Positions 52,485-61,104 of a stretch of 64,000 nucleotides of DNA are shown here, one piece after another (positions within the stretch are counted from its first letter, which is position 1; each line of letters opens with the position of its first letter). The notes below the pieces were generated by a model. The model saw only the letters and a program-made list of their open reading frames with translations, was not told the DNA's origin and made no database searches. The position numbers were made by a program, and so were the translations under genes. Where the stretch lies: assembly GCF_036250065.1 (NCBI RefSeq), contig NZ_CP109199.1, forward strand, positions 1,178,001 to 1,242,000, in the 5' to 3' direction. Source of the DNA: Micromonospora sp. NBC_01699 (GTDB lineage: Bacteria; Actinomycetota; Actinomycetes; Mycobacteriales; Micromonosporaceae).

Positions 52485-55345
52485 CCCGCACCGACGGGCC
52501 GCCGCCGGCTGTTCCGGCGACCCGAAGACCGGACGGACCGCCCTCCCCACTGCTCTGGCTCTACCTCCAGGTCGTCGGGGTGGTGGGTGGCGTCGGCGTC
52601 GCGCTGGGCACCATGTTCTTCCATAGTCACGGTCCACTGGTGCAGCCCCACGCGCAGGCGATGGTCCGGTGTTCCCGTATGTATGACGTCGACCCGACCA
52701 TTCCCGCCGAGTTCGATGCCACCCGGACCATGCAGTTCCTGACCTGCATGTCCGACCCGGCTCGGGTGCGCGGGTTGGTGATGCTCACCGGCGGCGTCCT
52801 GCTGATGGTCGGGCTCGTCCTGATCGTCGCGCTGACCCCGGCGGTCGATCACTGGCGGCTGAGTCGCCACCGACTTCCGGGCACCATCGCCGGTGCCGAG
52901 CAGCGGTTTGCCGAGCTCTGCGACCGGCAGGGGCTGCACGGTCGGCACCGGCCCAGGCTGTTCGTGGCGGGACCGTCGGTGCGGCAGGCGTTCACCACCG
53001 TCCGGCCCGGCGGCCGGCCACTCGTGGTGCTGCCCGCCGCGGTGGCGGTGGGTCACCGGGATCCGGCGCGGTTCGACCCGGTCGTCCAGCACGAGCTGGC
53101 GCACGTGCAGGGCCGGGATGTCCGATGGGTCTCCGCCGTGCGTGGTCTGCTGTGGCTGGTCGTACCGGCGGTGGTGGTGGTCAGTGCTTCCTGGATCCAT
53201 AGGGAGGGGCTCACCGAGATTCCGGTCGTCACGGTCGGTCGGGCGCTGGTGCTGGTGTTGCTGAGCGCCCTGCTGCGGGCGCTGGTGCTGCGACTGCGCG
53301 AACACGAGGCGGATCAGCAGGTCAACCGGACCGGTGACCCGACCGCGCTGGTCCGGCTGCTGGACGCCGCCGCGACCCGACCGCACCGCTCCGGGCGACT
53401 GCGCCGGCTGTTCGCCCAGCACCCGACGCCGCAGCGGCGGGCCGCCGCGCTCCGTAGCGGGCAGCCGGTGTCGACTGGTGGCCCGATGCAGGCCGCGGTG
53501 ACCGGGGCGGTGACGGCGATCGTCGTGGGGGCGGCGGCCCAGGCGGTGGGCCCGTTGGCGTTTGACCGGGATCTCTCCGCGCTGCCGGCCGCTCTGGTCG
53601 GTGTGCTGCTCGGGTTCGGGCTGACCCCCGCGCTGTATCGCAGGGCGCTCACCGGGGTGCCGTCCCGGCGTTGGCTCCCGGTGGTCGCGGCGGCTGCCGG
53701 TCTTGGCGTGGGCGGCTTCCTCTTTCCCACCGGGACGACCGGTGGCGGTGCGTCGTTCCCGGCCGGCACGTCCAGTCTGAGTGTCAGCCTGCGGTCCGCG
53801 ATCGTGGTCGCACTGGCCGGCGTGGTCGCCGTCAGCGCCTGCACCATGCTGGCCGGGTTGGCGGCCCGCCGGGGCTCGGACCGGTTCACCCGACTCCGGC
53901 GAGGGCTCACCTATCTGGCGGCCTCCGCGACCGTCACGGCGATCTTCTGGCCGTTGCTGACCCTGGTCCGCGTCTTGGAATGGCCGGTGCCGGTACGTGC
54001 CTGGCTGGTCTACGCGCTGCCCGACGCGCCGTGGCCGTGGCTGGGCCTGGCCCTGCCGGCGGCGGTCGTGGCCCTGGTCGGTTGGCGTCGGGTCGCCACC
54101 GGCGCCGTCCTGGTCGTCGTGGCGGTGACCGTGCTGATCGGTGGGAGCCTCGCATCGGCACAGGCGCTACGGCACCCACCGGCCACGCTGGACGCCGCCC
54201 TTTCCCTTGCCCAGCAGCGATGGTGGATCTGTGCCCTGGCCGGGTGGGCGGCGTTCGTCGTGCTCGCCATCGGGCGCGGTGACCACGGCATGGGAAGGGC
54301 CCTCGTGGCCGGGACGGGTGTCGCGGCGCTGACCGGCATCGCGCAGCTCGTGCACCAGCTGCTCTCCGGTGATATCTGGGATGCGACCCTGTTCCGGCTC
54401 TATGTCGGTGTGCCGGTGATCTGGTGGCTCTACCTCGCGGTGCTCACGATGCCCGTCCTGGTCGGGCTCTCCGCTCTTGCCGGACGGCTCGGACAACGTG
54501 CCGGCCCGACCGAGCGGCCACCCCGTCGGGCCGGCACGCGACCACAGGTGTGGCCGGTGGTGGCTCCGGTGACGGCGGTGCTCCTGGTCGGGGCGGCGGC
54601 GGTCATCGGCCTGCCCGGTGGGCCGGTGCTGCTGCCGACATTGGCACCGGCGACCACCGGACCGGCGGTCGTGGCGGTGCCGTCACCGACCACCGTCGAG
54701 CCGAGCGCCAGCGCCTCGCCGGGTGCGCGGACCGGCTCGGATCCCGGCCGGTTGCTCACCGGCGTGGAAGCCGGAGCCGCCGCCAGCGCCGTCGGTGCGG
54801 CACTGCCGGCGTTCTGGAAGCCGGAGCCGCAGGAGCGGGAAACCGAGGACCCCGATACCGTCGTAGCGCCGGCGGTCTGTCGGGAGTTGGCCCGGGACGA
54901 CTATCTGCGCCGGATCGAGTCCGACGAACGCGTTGACGAGATTCGCGGCTTTGCCACCGGGAAGTCGCCGGGCAGCATCAGGCAATCGACCGTCATCGTG
55001 ATTGTCACCTCGTACGCCCAACCCGTGCCCGACATCCTTCTCGACGAGGCCGAGACAGCCCGCGCCGCGTGCCCCCAATTCACCGCCACCGTCCCCGGCG
55101 GCTCACCGGTGCGGTTCACCGTGAGCGCCCACCCGGCTCCTCGGGTGGGCGAGGAGTCCTGGCGGGTACGGTACGACCTCTCGCTCGGCAGTGATTCGAG
55201 CAAAATCACCGGTACGACTCTGTTCGGCCTGGTCCGGGTCGGTCACAACCTGGTGGTGGTGCAGTTGACCGCCATCGCGGAGCCGCTGGACGAGGCGGTG
55301 TTCGACGCGGCGGTTTCCGCGACGGTGGCCGCGCTCAGTCGCTAG
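52481..55345 (+). CDS. Large M48-family membrane metallopeptidase
   Basis: The product is 954 residues. Two N-terminal membrane helices flank an outer loop with conserved-looking cysteines; then comes a cytoplasmic zinc-peptidase domain with VVQHELAHVQGRDV (His204, Glu205, His208) and the downstream glutamate in RLREHEADQQVNR. This is the HtpX/Ste24 family pattern, including the C-terminal QHPTPQRRAAAL. At least ten more hydrophobic helices follow (residues about 340-760), then a soluble outer domain of about 190 residues rich in Pro/Ser at its start. The family length is usually about 300, so the C-terminal two-thirds are additional. Substrates are unknown. Confidence 0.82.
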   Translation: MTRTDGPPPAVPATRRPDGPPSPLLWLYLQVVGVVGGVGVALGTMFFHSHGPLVQPHAQAMVRCSRMYDVDPTIPAEFDATRTMQFLTCMSDPARVRGLVMLTGGVLLMVGLVLIVALTPAVDHWRLSRHRLPGTIAGAEQRFAELCDRQGLHGRHRPRLFVAGPSVRQAFTTVRPGGRPLVVLPAAVAVGHRDPARFDPVVQHELAHVQGRDVRWVSAVRGLLWLVVPAVVVVSASWIHREGLTEIPVVTVGRALVLVLLSALLRALVLRLREHEADQQVNRTGDPTALVRLLDAAATRPHRSGRLRRLFAQHPTPQRRAAALRSGQPVSTGGPMQAAVTGAVTAIVVGAAAQAVGPLAFDRDLSALPAALVGVLLGFGLTPALYRRALTGVPSRRWLPVVAAAAGLGVGGFLFPTGTTGGGASFPAGTSSLSVSLRSAIVVALAGVVAVSACTMLAGLAARRGSDRFTRLRRGLTYLAASATVTAIFWPLLTLVRVLEWPVPVRAWLVYALPDAPWPWLGLALPAAVVALVGWRRVATGAVLVVVAVTVLIGGSLASAQALRHPPATLDAALSLAQQRWWICALAGWAAFVVLAIGRGDHGMGRALVAGTGVAALTGIAQLVHQLLSGDIWDATLFRLYVGVPVIWWLYLAVLTMPVLVGLSALAGRLGQRAGPTERPPRRAGTRPQVWPVVAPVTAVLLVGAAAVIGLPGGPVLLPTLAPATTGPAVVAVPSPTTVEPSASASPGARTGSDPGRLLTGVEAGAAASAVGAALPAFWKPEPQERETEDPDTVVAPAVCRELARDDYLRRIESDERVDEIRGFATGKSPGSIRQSTVIVIVTSYAQPVPDILLDEAETARAACPQFTATVPGGSPVRFTVSAHPAPRVGEESWRVRYDLSLGSDSSKITGTTLFGLVRVGHNLVVVQLTAIAEPLDEAVFDAAVSATVAALSR

Positions 55346-55518
55346 GGTCGTCGTACCCGCCAGAACAACGGCGAGACCGTCCCGAGCCGCGCCGACCAGG
55401 GCGTCACCGCCAACTCGGGGAGGTGGTGGAGTACCAAGGCATCCCCGTTGACGAGCTGACCGTCGCCTGCGCCCTGATCGGCGCGCTGAAGCAGGTTCCA
55501 AAGGGCACATCAAGGTTT

Positions 55519-56631
55519 CTAACGGTTCTTGTGGCCCTCGCCCATGAAAGCCTTCACCGCAGACCGGATTGCGTCAGCGTGAAGATAAATATCGTCAATA
55601 GAGTCGATCAGATGGCGAGTCTCCGTCTTGTCGGCGTCGAACGTGCCAACGTACTTGCGGGCCTTTCCGTTGAAATGTAGCCGCGCGATGGGCTTACGGT
55701 TGTTGTCGTCGAGTATGACTGCGAAGTATGACTTTGCGTCACGACCCACAATACGTTGGGGCTTGACCTCGCTACATGCGATCGCCTTGATGATCTGGTA
55801 GCCGGTCAGTTCTTCAAGCGTGGTTTCCACCTCTGTGTCACGGGCGACATCGTTCAGTGCGACCTCTTCGCTCTCGAACACTTCGGCGGACGTCTCGGCG
55901 ACCTGCTTGGGAAGGCTTGTGTAAAGTGCGCCCTTCAGGCGTTCGTTCACTTGATCTCTGACGAACTGCGAGGCAGCCTTGGCAACGAGTGACCTGAACT
56001 GTTCACGCCTCTTCTGAGTGAACGAACCCTCGTACACTCTTGTCGCGAAGAACCTGACCCACTCATCCTCGGGCTCCTTGAACTGCGCCGCCATCAAACG
56101 CTTGATCTGACCGAGATACTTCAACTCTTCGGCCGCGTTGATGATGGAGTCGAGATCGAATACTTCCTTTGTGAGCTTACGTAGTTCCGGCAGCAGGGTG
56201 TCGTCGATGTCTTCCAAGTCCAGCACGAGGAACGGCTTGGCATCCATCTTGTTGGGGGCGTCGAGATCGGTGTAGAAATGGTAGACCTGTCCGTTGGTGA
56301 GGACAGCGATCCGTGCATTCGTAACCGAGAAGTATCGATAAAGCTGAGTCGCGTGTTCAATTTTCAGGGAGTCGCGCGGCTGCTTGCATTCGATGAGGAT
56401 CTGCACCTCGCCGGCATGCATGATCGCGTAGTCGACCTTCTCGCCCTTTTTGGTCCCGACGTCGGCGGTGAACTCCGGGATGACCTCCAGGGGATCGAAG
56501 ACGTCGTAGCCGAGGATCATCGAGATGAACGGCATGACGAAAGCATTCTTGGCAGCTTCTTCCGTCTGAATCGCGTCCCGCTGATTCCGGACCTTCGTGG
56601 CGAGCGCGGCGACCCGTTCATCGAACTCCAT
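55519..56631 (-). CDS. Orphan restriction-type nuclease domain protein (HsdR N-terminal-like)
   Basis: A 370-residue protein beginning with the N-terminal nuclease domain found in type I restriction HsdR subunits. PD-(D/E)xK residues are Asp67 (KVDYAI) and Glu81-Cys-Lys83 (ILIECKQPRDSLKIEHATQL), followed by a conserved YFSVTNARIAVLTNG strand. The helicase motor of HsdR is absent, and no hsdM or hsdS gene is nearby. A C-terminal domain (LTGYQIIKAIACSEV to IARLHFNGKARKYVGTFD) resembles nucleic-acid or degradation-sensor modules often attached to such standalone nucleases. Base composition is clearly lower in GC than both neighbours, which indicates recent transfer. The ATG is at 56631. Confidence 0.82.
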   Translation of the reverse strand: MEFDERVAALATKVRNQRDAIQTEEAAKNAFVMPFISMILGYDVFDPLEVIPEFTADVGTKKGEKVDYAIMHAGEVQILIECKQPRDSLKIEHATQLYRYFSVTNARIAVLTNGQVYHFYTDLDAPNKMDAKPFLVLDLEDIDDTLLPELRKLTKEVFDLDSIINAAEELKYLGQIKRLMAAQFKEPEDEWVRFFATRVYEGSFTQKRREQFRSLVAKAASQFVRDQVNERLKGALYTSLPKQVAETSAEVFESEEVALNDVARDTEVETTLEELTGYQIIKAIACSEVKPQRIVGRDAKSYFAVILDDNNRKPIARLHFNGKARKYVGTFDADKTETRHLIDSIDDIYLHADAIRSAVKAFMGEGHKNR

Positions 56632-57036
56632 CAGGCGAACTCCTCCTTGTAAATGGGGTAAAAGGCGCCATGTGCTGCCTGCAATGCCTTGTTGATGAGT
56701 CGGAGATGCAGGGCAATGACCGGATGCTACCGATCGATCGTGTAGCGCGAAGCCCCGAAAGAAGACCGATCAATCCCTCCTTCGGGCGGTCCGATGCGCC
56801 GAAAAGGGCAGCTTTGCAGTGTCTCGGGCGTGAGTAAGATGCGCTGCCGACTGGAGGCGCGCGAAGCTATACCGATTGCCGGGCAACCGACGCATAGCGC
56901 GCCGCCGAGCTGGGTGACGACGGCGCCAACGACCAGCCCGCCGTCGAGGTCATCAGGTCCGGCGAGATGCGGGGGTGGTTCGTCGCCGGACCCGAGCCGT
57001 CCTTGATCGATTGTCCATGGTGACGGCGCCCGGGGG
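56632..57036. other. Intergenic region with no supported gene
   Basis: About 400 bp between the nuclease gene start and the broken gene at 57037. The part near the nuclease is AT-rich like that gene and should hold its promoter. The rest returns to high GC with open frames on both strands, none of which shows a recognisable domain. It may be debris from an insertion event. Confidence 0.6.
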
Positions 57037-57201
57037 TCAGTTGAGCCGAATGACGGTGAGGACGCCGGCGTGGTCGGAGGTCCAGGCGTTGGTGTACGGG
57101 TTGGACTTGGAGGGGGTGCCTTCCCGGTTGGCGTCGGAGGACAGGACGGTGAGGGGTACCGGTAGTTGCTGGACGATTCGTACCGCGTCGAAGGAGCGTT
57201 C
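57037..57201 (-). pseudogene. 3' remnant of an endonuclease/exonuclease/phosphatase-family gene
   Basis: Directly after the regulator's stop, a frame of about 55 codons on the same strand reads RSFDAVRIVQQLPVPLTVLS, then SDANREGTPSKSNPYTNAWT and SDHAGVLTVIRLN before a TGA. The SDHAGVLT ending is the catalytic Ser/Asp-His motif at the C-terminus of EEP-fold nucleases or phosphatases. The rest of the gene is missing: further upstream this frame lies inside the regulator. It is therefore a truncated gene end left at a rearrangement boundary. Confidence 0.6.
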
Positions 57202-58243
57202 AGCGCATCCGTGCCGGCTCTCCGATCGGACGTTCCTCGTCCAGGCTGGCGTTGGCGAGGAGGTAGCCGAGTTGTAGGCGATTCTGTGCGCCCAGGCTGC
57301 CCATGATGTCGGCGATGTGCCGCTGGCAGGTACGCAGCGACAACCCCACCCGCTGGGCGATCTTGTGGTCGGTCTGGCCGCTGATCAGTAGTGCGGCGAT
57401 GGCCTTGCGGACACCGGTCACGGCGGCCAGCGTGTCCCGCCGGTGGTTCCGGGTCGGCAGCGGTGTGGCCCCGTTCCAACAGCGCTGGAAGCTGTCGACC
57501 ATGAAGGTGAGGAAGCTGGGATCGCGTACGACGCTGGCGCCGTCCAGCGATCCCGGCAGGCCGATCACGGCTACCCGGCGGTCGAAGAGCAGGCAGCGGG
57601 CGAAGCCGTCGGCGGTGGTCCGTACCTCGCCGCCGAGCGCCGTCACGTGTTCGACGTAGGCGACCGTCGGCGGGCTGAACCTGGCCGTGTGCTGGTACAG
57701 CGTGTGCATCCGTACGCCGCGTCGGAGCAGGTTGTCGGTTCGGCTGAGGCTCTCGGCGAGCACCTCCTCGGGGCGGGCGCCACCGGGTTGCGAGGTGAGG
57801 ACCTCCTCCTCCGCCTCGGCGGCGAAGCCGCTTATCAGCTCGCGTACCTGGGTGAGGTCGGGCACCGTCTGGGTCTGGTACCGACTGCGGCGCTGGTGGA
57901 GGCTGTGCTCGTACGCCTCGGTCAGGGCGTCCAGTTCGCCGCGCAACTGGCTGACCGAATCCTGAACGGTGTTGATCTGGCGTTGCAGGGGGCTCAGGAC
58001 GCGTGCTCGGGCTATATCGGGTGAGATGGGGCTGAAGTGGGTGGGGTCCGTTTCGTGCGGTTGGAGGAGACCAATTCTTACCAGCCGGTTAATGGCGGCA
58101 ACCATTTTTTCCGGCGCCATCGACAGACTTGTCGATGCTGTCATTTGGTCGGTTTGGTGCCGAGTCAGGGCATCTATGTAGACAAGACGGGCATCTTTAT
58201 CAAGTTGCGGTACGGCAGGTAGAGATTCAGTCTGGTTTGTCAT
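57200..58243 (-). CDS. TrmB/LuxR-type transcriptional regulator
   Basis: The product is 347 residues. It has an N-terminal winged-helix-like segment (LVYIDALTRHQTDQMTASTSL to AAINRLVRIGLLQPHETDPT), a helical, coiled-coil-prone middle (ARARVLSPLQRQINTVQDSVSQLRGELDALTEAYEH), a sensor region (RRGVRMHTLYQHTARFSPP; CLLFDRRVAVIGLPGS) and a C-terminal LuxR-type helix-turn-helix (IAALLISGQTDHKIAQRVGLSLRTCQRHIADIMG). Proteins of this build often sit beside actinobacterial natural-product or peptide clusters. It diverges from the GNAT-hypE-hypF operon and is its likely regulator. The ATG has GGGGGAGCGACC upstream. Confidence 0.82.
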   Translation of the reverse strand: MTNQTESLPAVPQLDKDARLVYIDALTRHQTDQMTASTSLSMAPEKMVAAINRLVRIGLLQPHETDPTHFSPISPDIARARVLSPLQRQINTVQDSVSQLRGELDALTEAYEHSLHQRRSRYQTQTVPDLTQVRELISGFAAEAEEEVLTSQPGGARPEEVLAESLSRTDNLLRRGVRMHTLYQHTARFSPPTVAYVEHVTALGGEVRTTADGFARCLLFDRRVAVIGLPGSLDGASVVRDPSFLTFMVDSFQRCWNGATPLPTRNHRRDTLAAVTGVRKAIAALLISGQTDHKIAQRVGLSLRTCQRHIADIMGSLGAQNRLQLGYLLANASLDEERPIGEPARMR

Positions 58244-58835
58244 GGTCGCTCCCCCTCATGTTTCCGCCAGCAAAAACATGCGCCCTCTGTTTGCCTAGCC
58301 TGTCTCGCTGCCGCCGGGCGATCATATTCTCGCCTTAGCGATCCGCTAGCGTCTATGACTGGGGTAAGTTGATCATGCATCACGTGGCGTGTTCTTCGGC
58401 GATGGTCAACCTCGGTGCGACGGGCGTTCGTCGCCTCGCCGACCTTGGCTGGGGGAGAAATGCCTCGTAGTTGGTCTTATGGCACTTATGCCCCTCCGAT
58501 GACCAAAGTTCCGCAAGCGCGTCGATGATTTGCTGCTCAAATTCGAAACGGGGTTTCCGCGACCGGGACAAGGGTGCCGAAGGAATGCAGCAAGAGCACC
58601 GGTTCGATCGCGAACTGCACGAGCGACACATCGCGAACTGCACGAGCGACACATCGTGTCGGCATGACCGACCAGGAGATCGACGCGATCCGTTCCCCCT
58701 GCGGCGCTCGGCACCAACCTGGTCACCCGACCCTCGCCGATCTGACCGACCCCGAAGCGGCTCCGCCCGCTGCGGGGCCGCCTGCCCGCGTGCCCCGCAG
58801 TGCAACTGCCGTACGCGTTTTTTCGGAGGTTGTCT
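58244..58835. other. Long divergent intergenic region upstream of the hypE-hypF operon
   Basis: 592 bp with lower GC than the flanks, presumably holding both divergent promoters. It contains a 23-bp tandem duplication (58608-58655) and an 84-codon frame (58585-58839) with seven cysteines whose TGA overlaps the GNAT ATG as ATGA. That frame has only moderate third-position GC, so it is not called a gene. A second frame from ATG 58664 starts with good codon use (MTDQEIDAIRS) but then decays. Confidence 0.55.
58608..58655. repeat. 23-bp tandem duplication
   Basis: GCGAACTGCACGAGCGACAC-ATC occurs twice in direct succession (58610-58632 and 58633-58655), with matching flanking bases on the left. 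It lies in the promoter/leader region of the GNAT-hypE-hypF operon. Confidence 0.92.
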
Positions 58836-59405
58836 ATGAAGTACGACTGGCCAACCGAGCTGTCGCTAAAGGACATGCGCGAGATGATCGGCCTGATGAA
58901 CGAGGTGGCGCTCAAGGAGATGACGCTGGGCTTCACCGAGCCGCTGAACGACGAGGACGGGCTCGCGCTCATGCGCGCCTTCGACGCCGACCTGCGCCGG
59001 GGCGCCCTCGAACTGCTCGCCGTACGGACCGACGACGGTGAGATCGTCGGCATGCTCACCCTCGCCCGTGCTCCGCTGCCCGCTCGGCGGCACGTGGTGG
59101 ACCTGCGTCGATGCGTGATCAAACCGTCCCACCGGGGGCAGTTGCTGCTGGAGGGGTTCGGGCAGGCCGTTCGCCGGATGGCCGAGATGGGCTGCGACGT
59201 CATCACACTCGAAGTCCGCGACGACGGCCCGAAGCAGCTCTGGCACCGCCTGGGCTTCCAGGAGTACGGCCGGCTCCCCGACTACGCCCGCAAGAACGGC
59301 GAACCCGTGACCGGGCACTTCATGTACGCCAGCCGGGTCGAGCTCGAAGAGCACTTCCGCCTGACCGGTAGCTGGCTGCACACGCCCGAGTCCGTGCCCG
59401 CCTGA
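58836..59405 (+). CDS. GNAT-family acetyltransferase of the hypE-hypF operon
   Basis: The product is 189 residues. A GNAT fold is shown by ELLAVRTDDGEIVGMLTLARAP (beta4), VVDLRRCVIKPSHRGQLLLEGFGQAVRRMAE (acetyl-CoA loop, with H-R-G-Q-L in place of the usual Q/R-x-x-G-x-G/A) and VITLEVRDDGPKQLWHRLGFQEYGRLPDY. The altered pyrophosphate loop suggests weakened or different acyl-CoA binding. The ATG follows CGGAGGTTGTCT. It is the first well-supported gene of a rightward operon, with 48 bp to the isochorismatase-like gene. The substrate is unknown; in this setting a biosynthetic intermediate is as likely as a self-protection target. Confidence 0.87.
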   Translation: MKYDWPTELSLKDMREMIGLMNEVALKEMTLGFTEPLNDEDGLALMRAFDADLRRGALELLAVRTDDGEIVGMLTLARAPLPARRHVVDLRRCVIKPSHRGQLLLEGFGQAVRRMAEMGCDVITLEVRDDGPKQLWHRLGFQEYGRLPDYARKNGEPVTGHFMYASRVELEEHFRLTGSWLHTPESVPA

Positions 59406-59453
59406 CGCGCGTCCCTCGCCCCGTCCACTCCCACCTCCCGTTAGGGCCCCGCC

Positions 59454-60038
59454 ATGTCGAAGATCGCCGTGCTCACCAACGACCTCCAGTACGAACTCGT
59501 GGAGAAGAACCCCGAGCGGGTCGCCGCGGTCGCCGCCGCGACCTCGCACTTCGCCGCCTTCCTCGACGGCATCCGGCGCCGTGGGCACCACGTCTTCCAC
59601 CTTCAGCTGATCAACGACCCGGACGACCCGAACGCCGAGCGCTACGACGGGTACCTACCGGTGCAGCGGGGCACCCGGGGTGCCCAGGTCATCGAGGAGT
59701 TCCTCGCCCCGGAGGACGCCGTGGTGGAGAAGAACAAGGACAGCGGGTTCTACGAGACCGACCTGCACGACCGGTTGCAGGCCCTCGGCGTGGACACCGT
59801 ACTGGTCACCGGCATGCAGACCCAGATCTGCGTGCAGACGACCGCCGCCGACGCCTTCTTCCGCGGATACAACGTGTGGGTCCCGTCCGACTGCGTGGTC
59901 TCCGCCCGGCCCGAGGATCGCGACCGCGCACTGGAGTGGCTGGCCGGCTACTGCGCCACCGTCGTCCCCTCCGACGAGGTGCTGCGGGTGCTGGACAGCG
60001 AGGGAGAGCTTCCCCGCAAGGCGATCAAGACCCCCTGA
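59454..60038 (+). CDS. Isochorismatase-like cysteine hydrolase
   Basis: A 194-residue hydrolase of the isochorismatase/nicotinamidase fold. The catalytic triad is visible: Asp (VLTNDLQYELV), Lys (VVEKNKDSGFYETDL) and Cys (VTGMQTQICVQTTAADAFF), the last after the conserved cis-peptide region. Members hydrolyse amides (nicotinamide, ureido acids, biuret) or vinyl ethers. With HypE and HypF downstream, a substrate containing a carbamoyl, amide or nitrile-derived group would fit, but this is inference. ATG at 59454; the gap to hypE is 33 bp. Confidence 0.88.
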   Translation: MSKIAVLTNDLQYELVEKNPERVAAVAAATSHFAAFLDGIRRRGHHVFHLQLINDPDDPNAERYDGYLPVQRGTRGAQVIEEFLAPEDAVVEKNKDSGFYETDLHDRLQALGVDTVLVTGMQTQICVQTTAADAFFRGYNVWVPSDCVVSARPEDRDRALEWLAGYCATVVPSDEVLRVLDSEGELPRKAIKTP

Positions 60039-60071
60039 CCCAGTCGACCGCCCGGCGAAAGGAACCTCCCC

Positions 60072-61097
60072 GTGACCGCGAGCACCGACCCAGGTGACCG
60101 GATCGTCCTGGACCACGGCACTGGCGCGCAACTGAGCCACGAGCTGCTGGATCTCATCACCGAGACGCTGGGTGACGTCTACGTCGGGGTCATGGAGGAC
60201 AGTGCCGTCCTCACGGTCGAGAGCACCCGGCTCGCGATGACCACCGACTCGTTCGTCGTCGACCCGCCCTTCTTCGGCAACGGCGACATCGGCAAGATCG
60301 CCGTCTGCGGTACGGTCAACGACCTCGCCGTCTCCGGCGCGACCCCGCGTTACCTGACCCTGGGGATGATCCTGGAGACCGGGCTGCCGATCGCCCGGCT
60401 GGTCCAGGTTCTCACCTCGATCCGGGAGACCGCCCGCGAGGCCGGTGTGCAGATCGTCGGCGGCGACACCAAGGTGGTCCGGGCCGGCGAGGCCGACCAG
60501 ATCTACCTGAACACCGCGGGTGTCGGCGTCTTCTCCCGCGAACCCCTGCGGATGTCCGACGTACGCCCCGGCGACCTGGTCATCCTCAGCGGGCAGCTCG
60601 GCAACCACACCATCCACCTGCTCTCCATCCGCGAGGGGCTGGGCTTCGAGGCCCGGGTGAGCAGCGACTGCGCGCCGCTCAACAACATGCTCGACGGGGT
60701 CTTCGCCAAGACCGCACCGGGCGTCGTCCGCTCCATCCGCGACGTCACCCGGGGCGGCCTCTCGGCCGTACTGCACGAGTACGCCGAGCGCGTCGGCCGG
60801 GTCATCGCCTTCGACGCACCGGCACTGCCGATCCAACCCGAGACCGCGATGGCCGCCGACATGCTCGGCATCAACCCGATCCACTGCGCCAACGAGGGCT
60901 GCGTCGCCCTGATCGTCGACCCGGCCGCCGAGCAGGACGTGCTGGCCGCCCTGACCGCTCATCCGTACGGGACGCACGCGGTCACCGTGGGCGTGGTCAC
61001 CGACCGGGTCGGCACCGAGGTGGTGATGCGGGACGCGGACGGCCGCGAGTCCGTGGTCGAGGAGCTGCGGGGCGCCGAACTCCCGCGACTGTGCTGA
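60072..61097 (+). CDS. hypE: HypE, carbamoyl dehydratase (protein-thiocyanate forming)
   Basis: A 341-residue ATP-dependent dehydratase of the PurM/AIRS fold. It receives a carbamoyl group on its C-terminal cysteine from HypF and dehydrates it to a protein thiocyanate, the CN donor for the NiFe-hydrogenase iron. Evidence: ALTVESTRLAMTTDSFVVDPPFFGNGDIG, VCGTVNDLAVSGATPRYLTLG, IVGGDTKVV and RDVTRGGLSAVLHEYAE. The C-terminus is ELPRLC, matching the essential PR-x-C end with the acceptor Cys as the last residue. It should therefore be active. The GTG at 60072 follows GAAAGGAACC. hypF starts 7 bp after its stop. Confidence 0.95.
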   Translation: MTASTDPGDRIVLDHGTGAQLSHELLDLITETLGDVYVGVMEDSAVLTVESTRLAMTTDSFVVDPPFFGNGDIGKIAVCGTVNDLAVSGATPRYLTLGMILETGLPIARLVQVLTSIRETAREAGVQIVGGDTKVVRAGEADQIYLNTAGVGVFSREPLRMSDVRPGDLVILSGQLGNHTIHLLSIREGLGFEARVSSDCAPLNNMLDGVFAKTAPGVVRSIRDVTRGGLSAVLHEYAERVGRVIAFDAPALPIQPETAMAADMLGINPIHCANEGCVALIVDPAAEQDVLAALTAHPYGTHAVTVGVVTDRVGTEVVMRDADGRESVVEELRGAELPRLC

Positions 61098-61104
61098 GGG
61101 CGAA

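Noticed and set aside
55346-55518. Possible gene fragments between the M48 peptidase and the nuclease (for example a + strand stretch reading IPVDELTVACALIGALKQV)
   Set aside because: Codon use is coding-like for about 25 codons, but the frame then runs antisense into the nuclease gene and no family is recognised. It is too short to call, even as a pseudogene.
55519-56631. Complete type I restriction-modification system
   Set aside because: Only an HsdR N-terminal-like nuclease is present. There is no methylase, specificity subunit or helicase domain in the neighbourhood.
56727-57479. 250-codon minus-strand frame spanning the intergenic region and the end of the regulator
   Set aside because: It is Pro/Arg-rich out-of-frame translation of the regulator's 3' end and the EEP remnant; the remnant is coherent in a different frame.
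51578-58243. Integrative element bounded by tRNA-Lys att sites
   Set aside because: No integrase gene and no second copy of the tRNA-Lys 3' end was seen in the window, so only a suspicion of insertion remains.
58380-58805. Minus-strand frame in the region upstream of the GNAT gene
   Set aside because: It overlaps tandem-repeat DNA, has no ribosome site or domain, and runs antisense to the expected promoter direction. I see no support for a gene.
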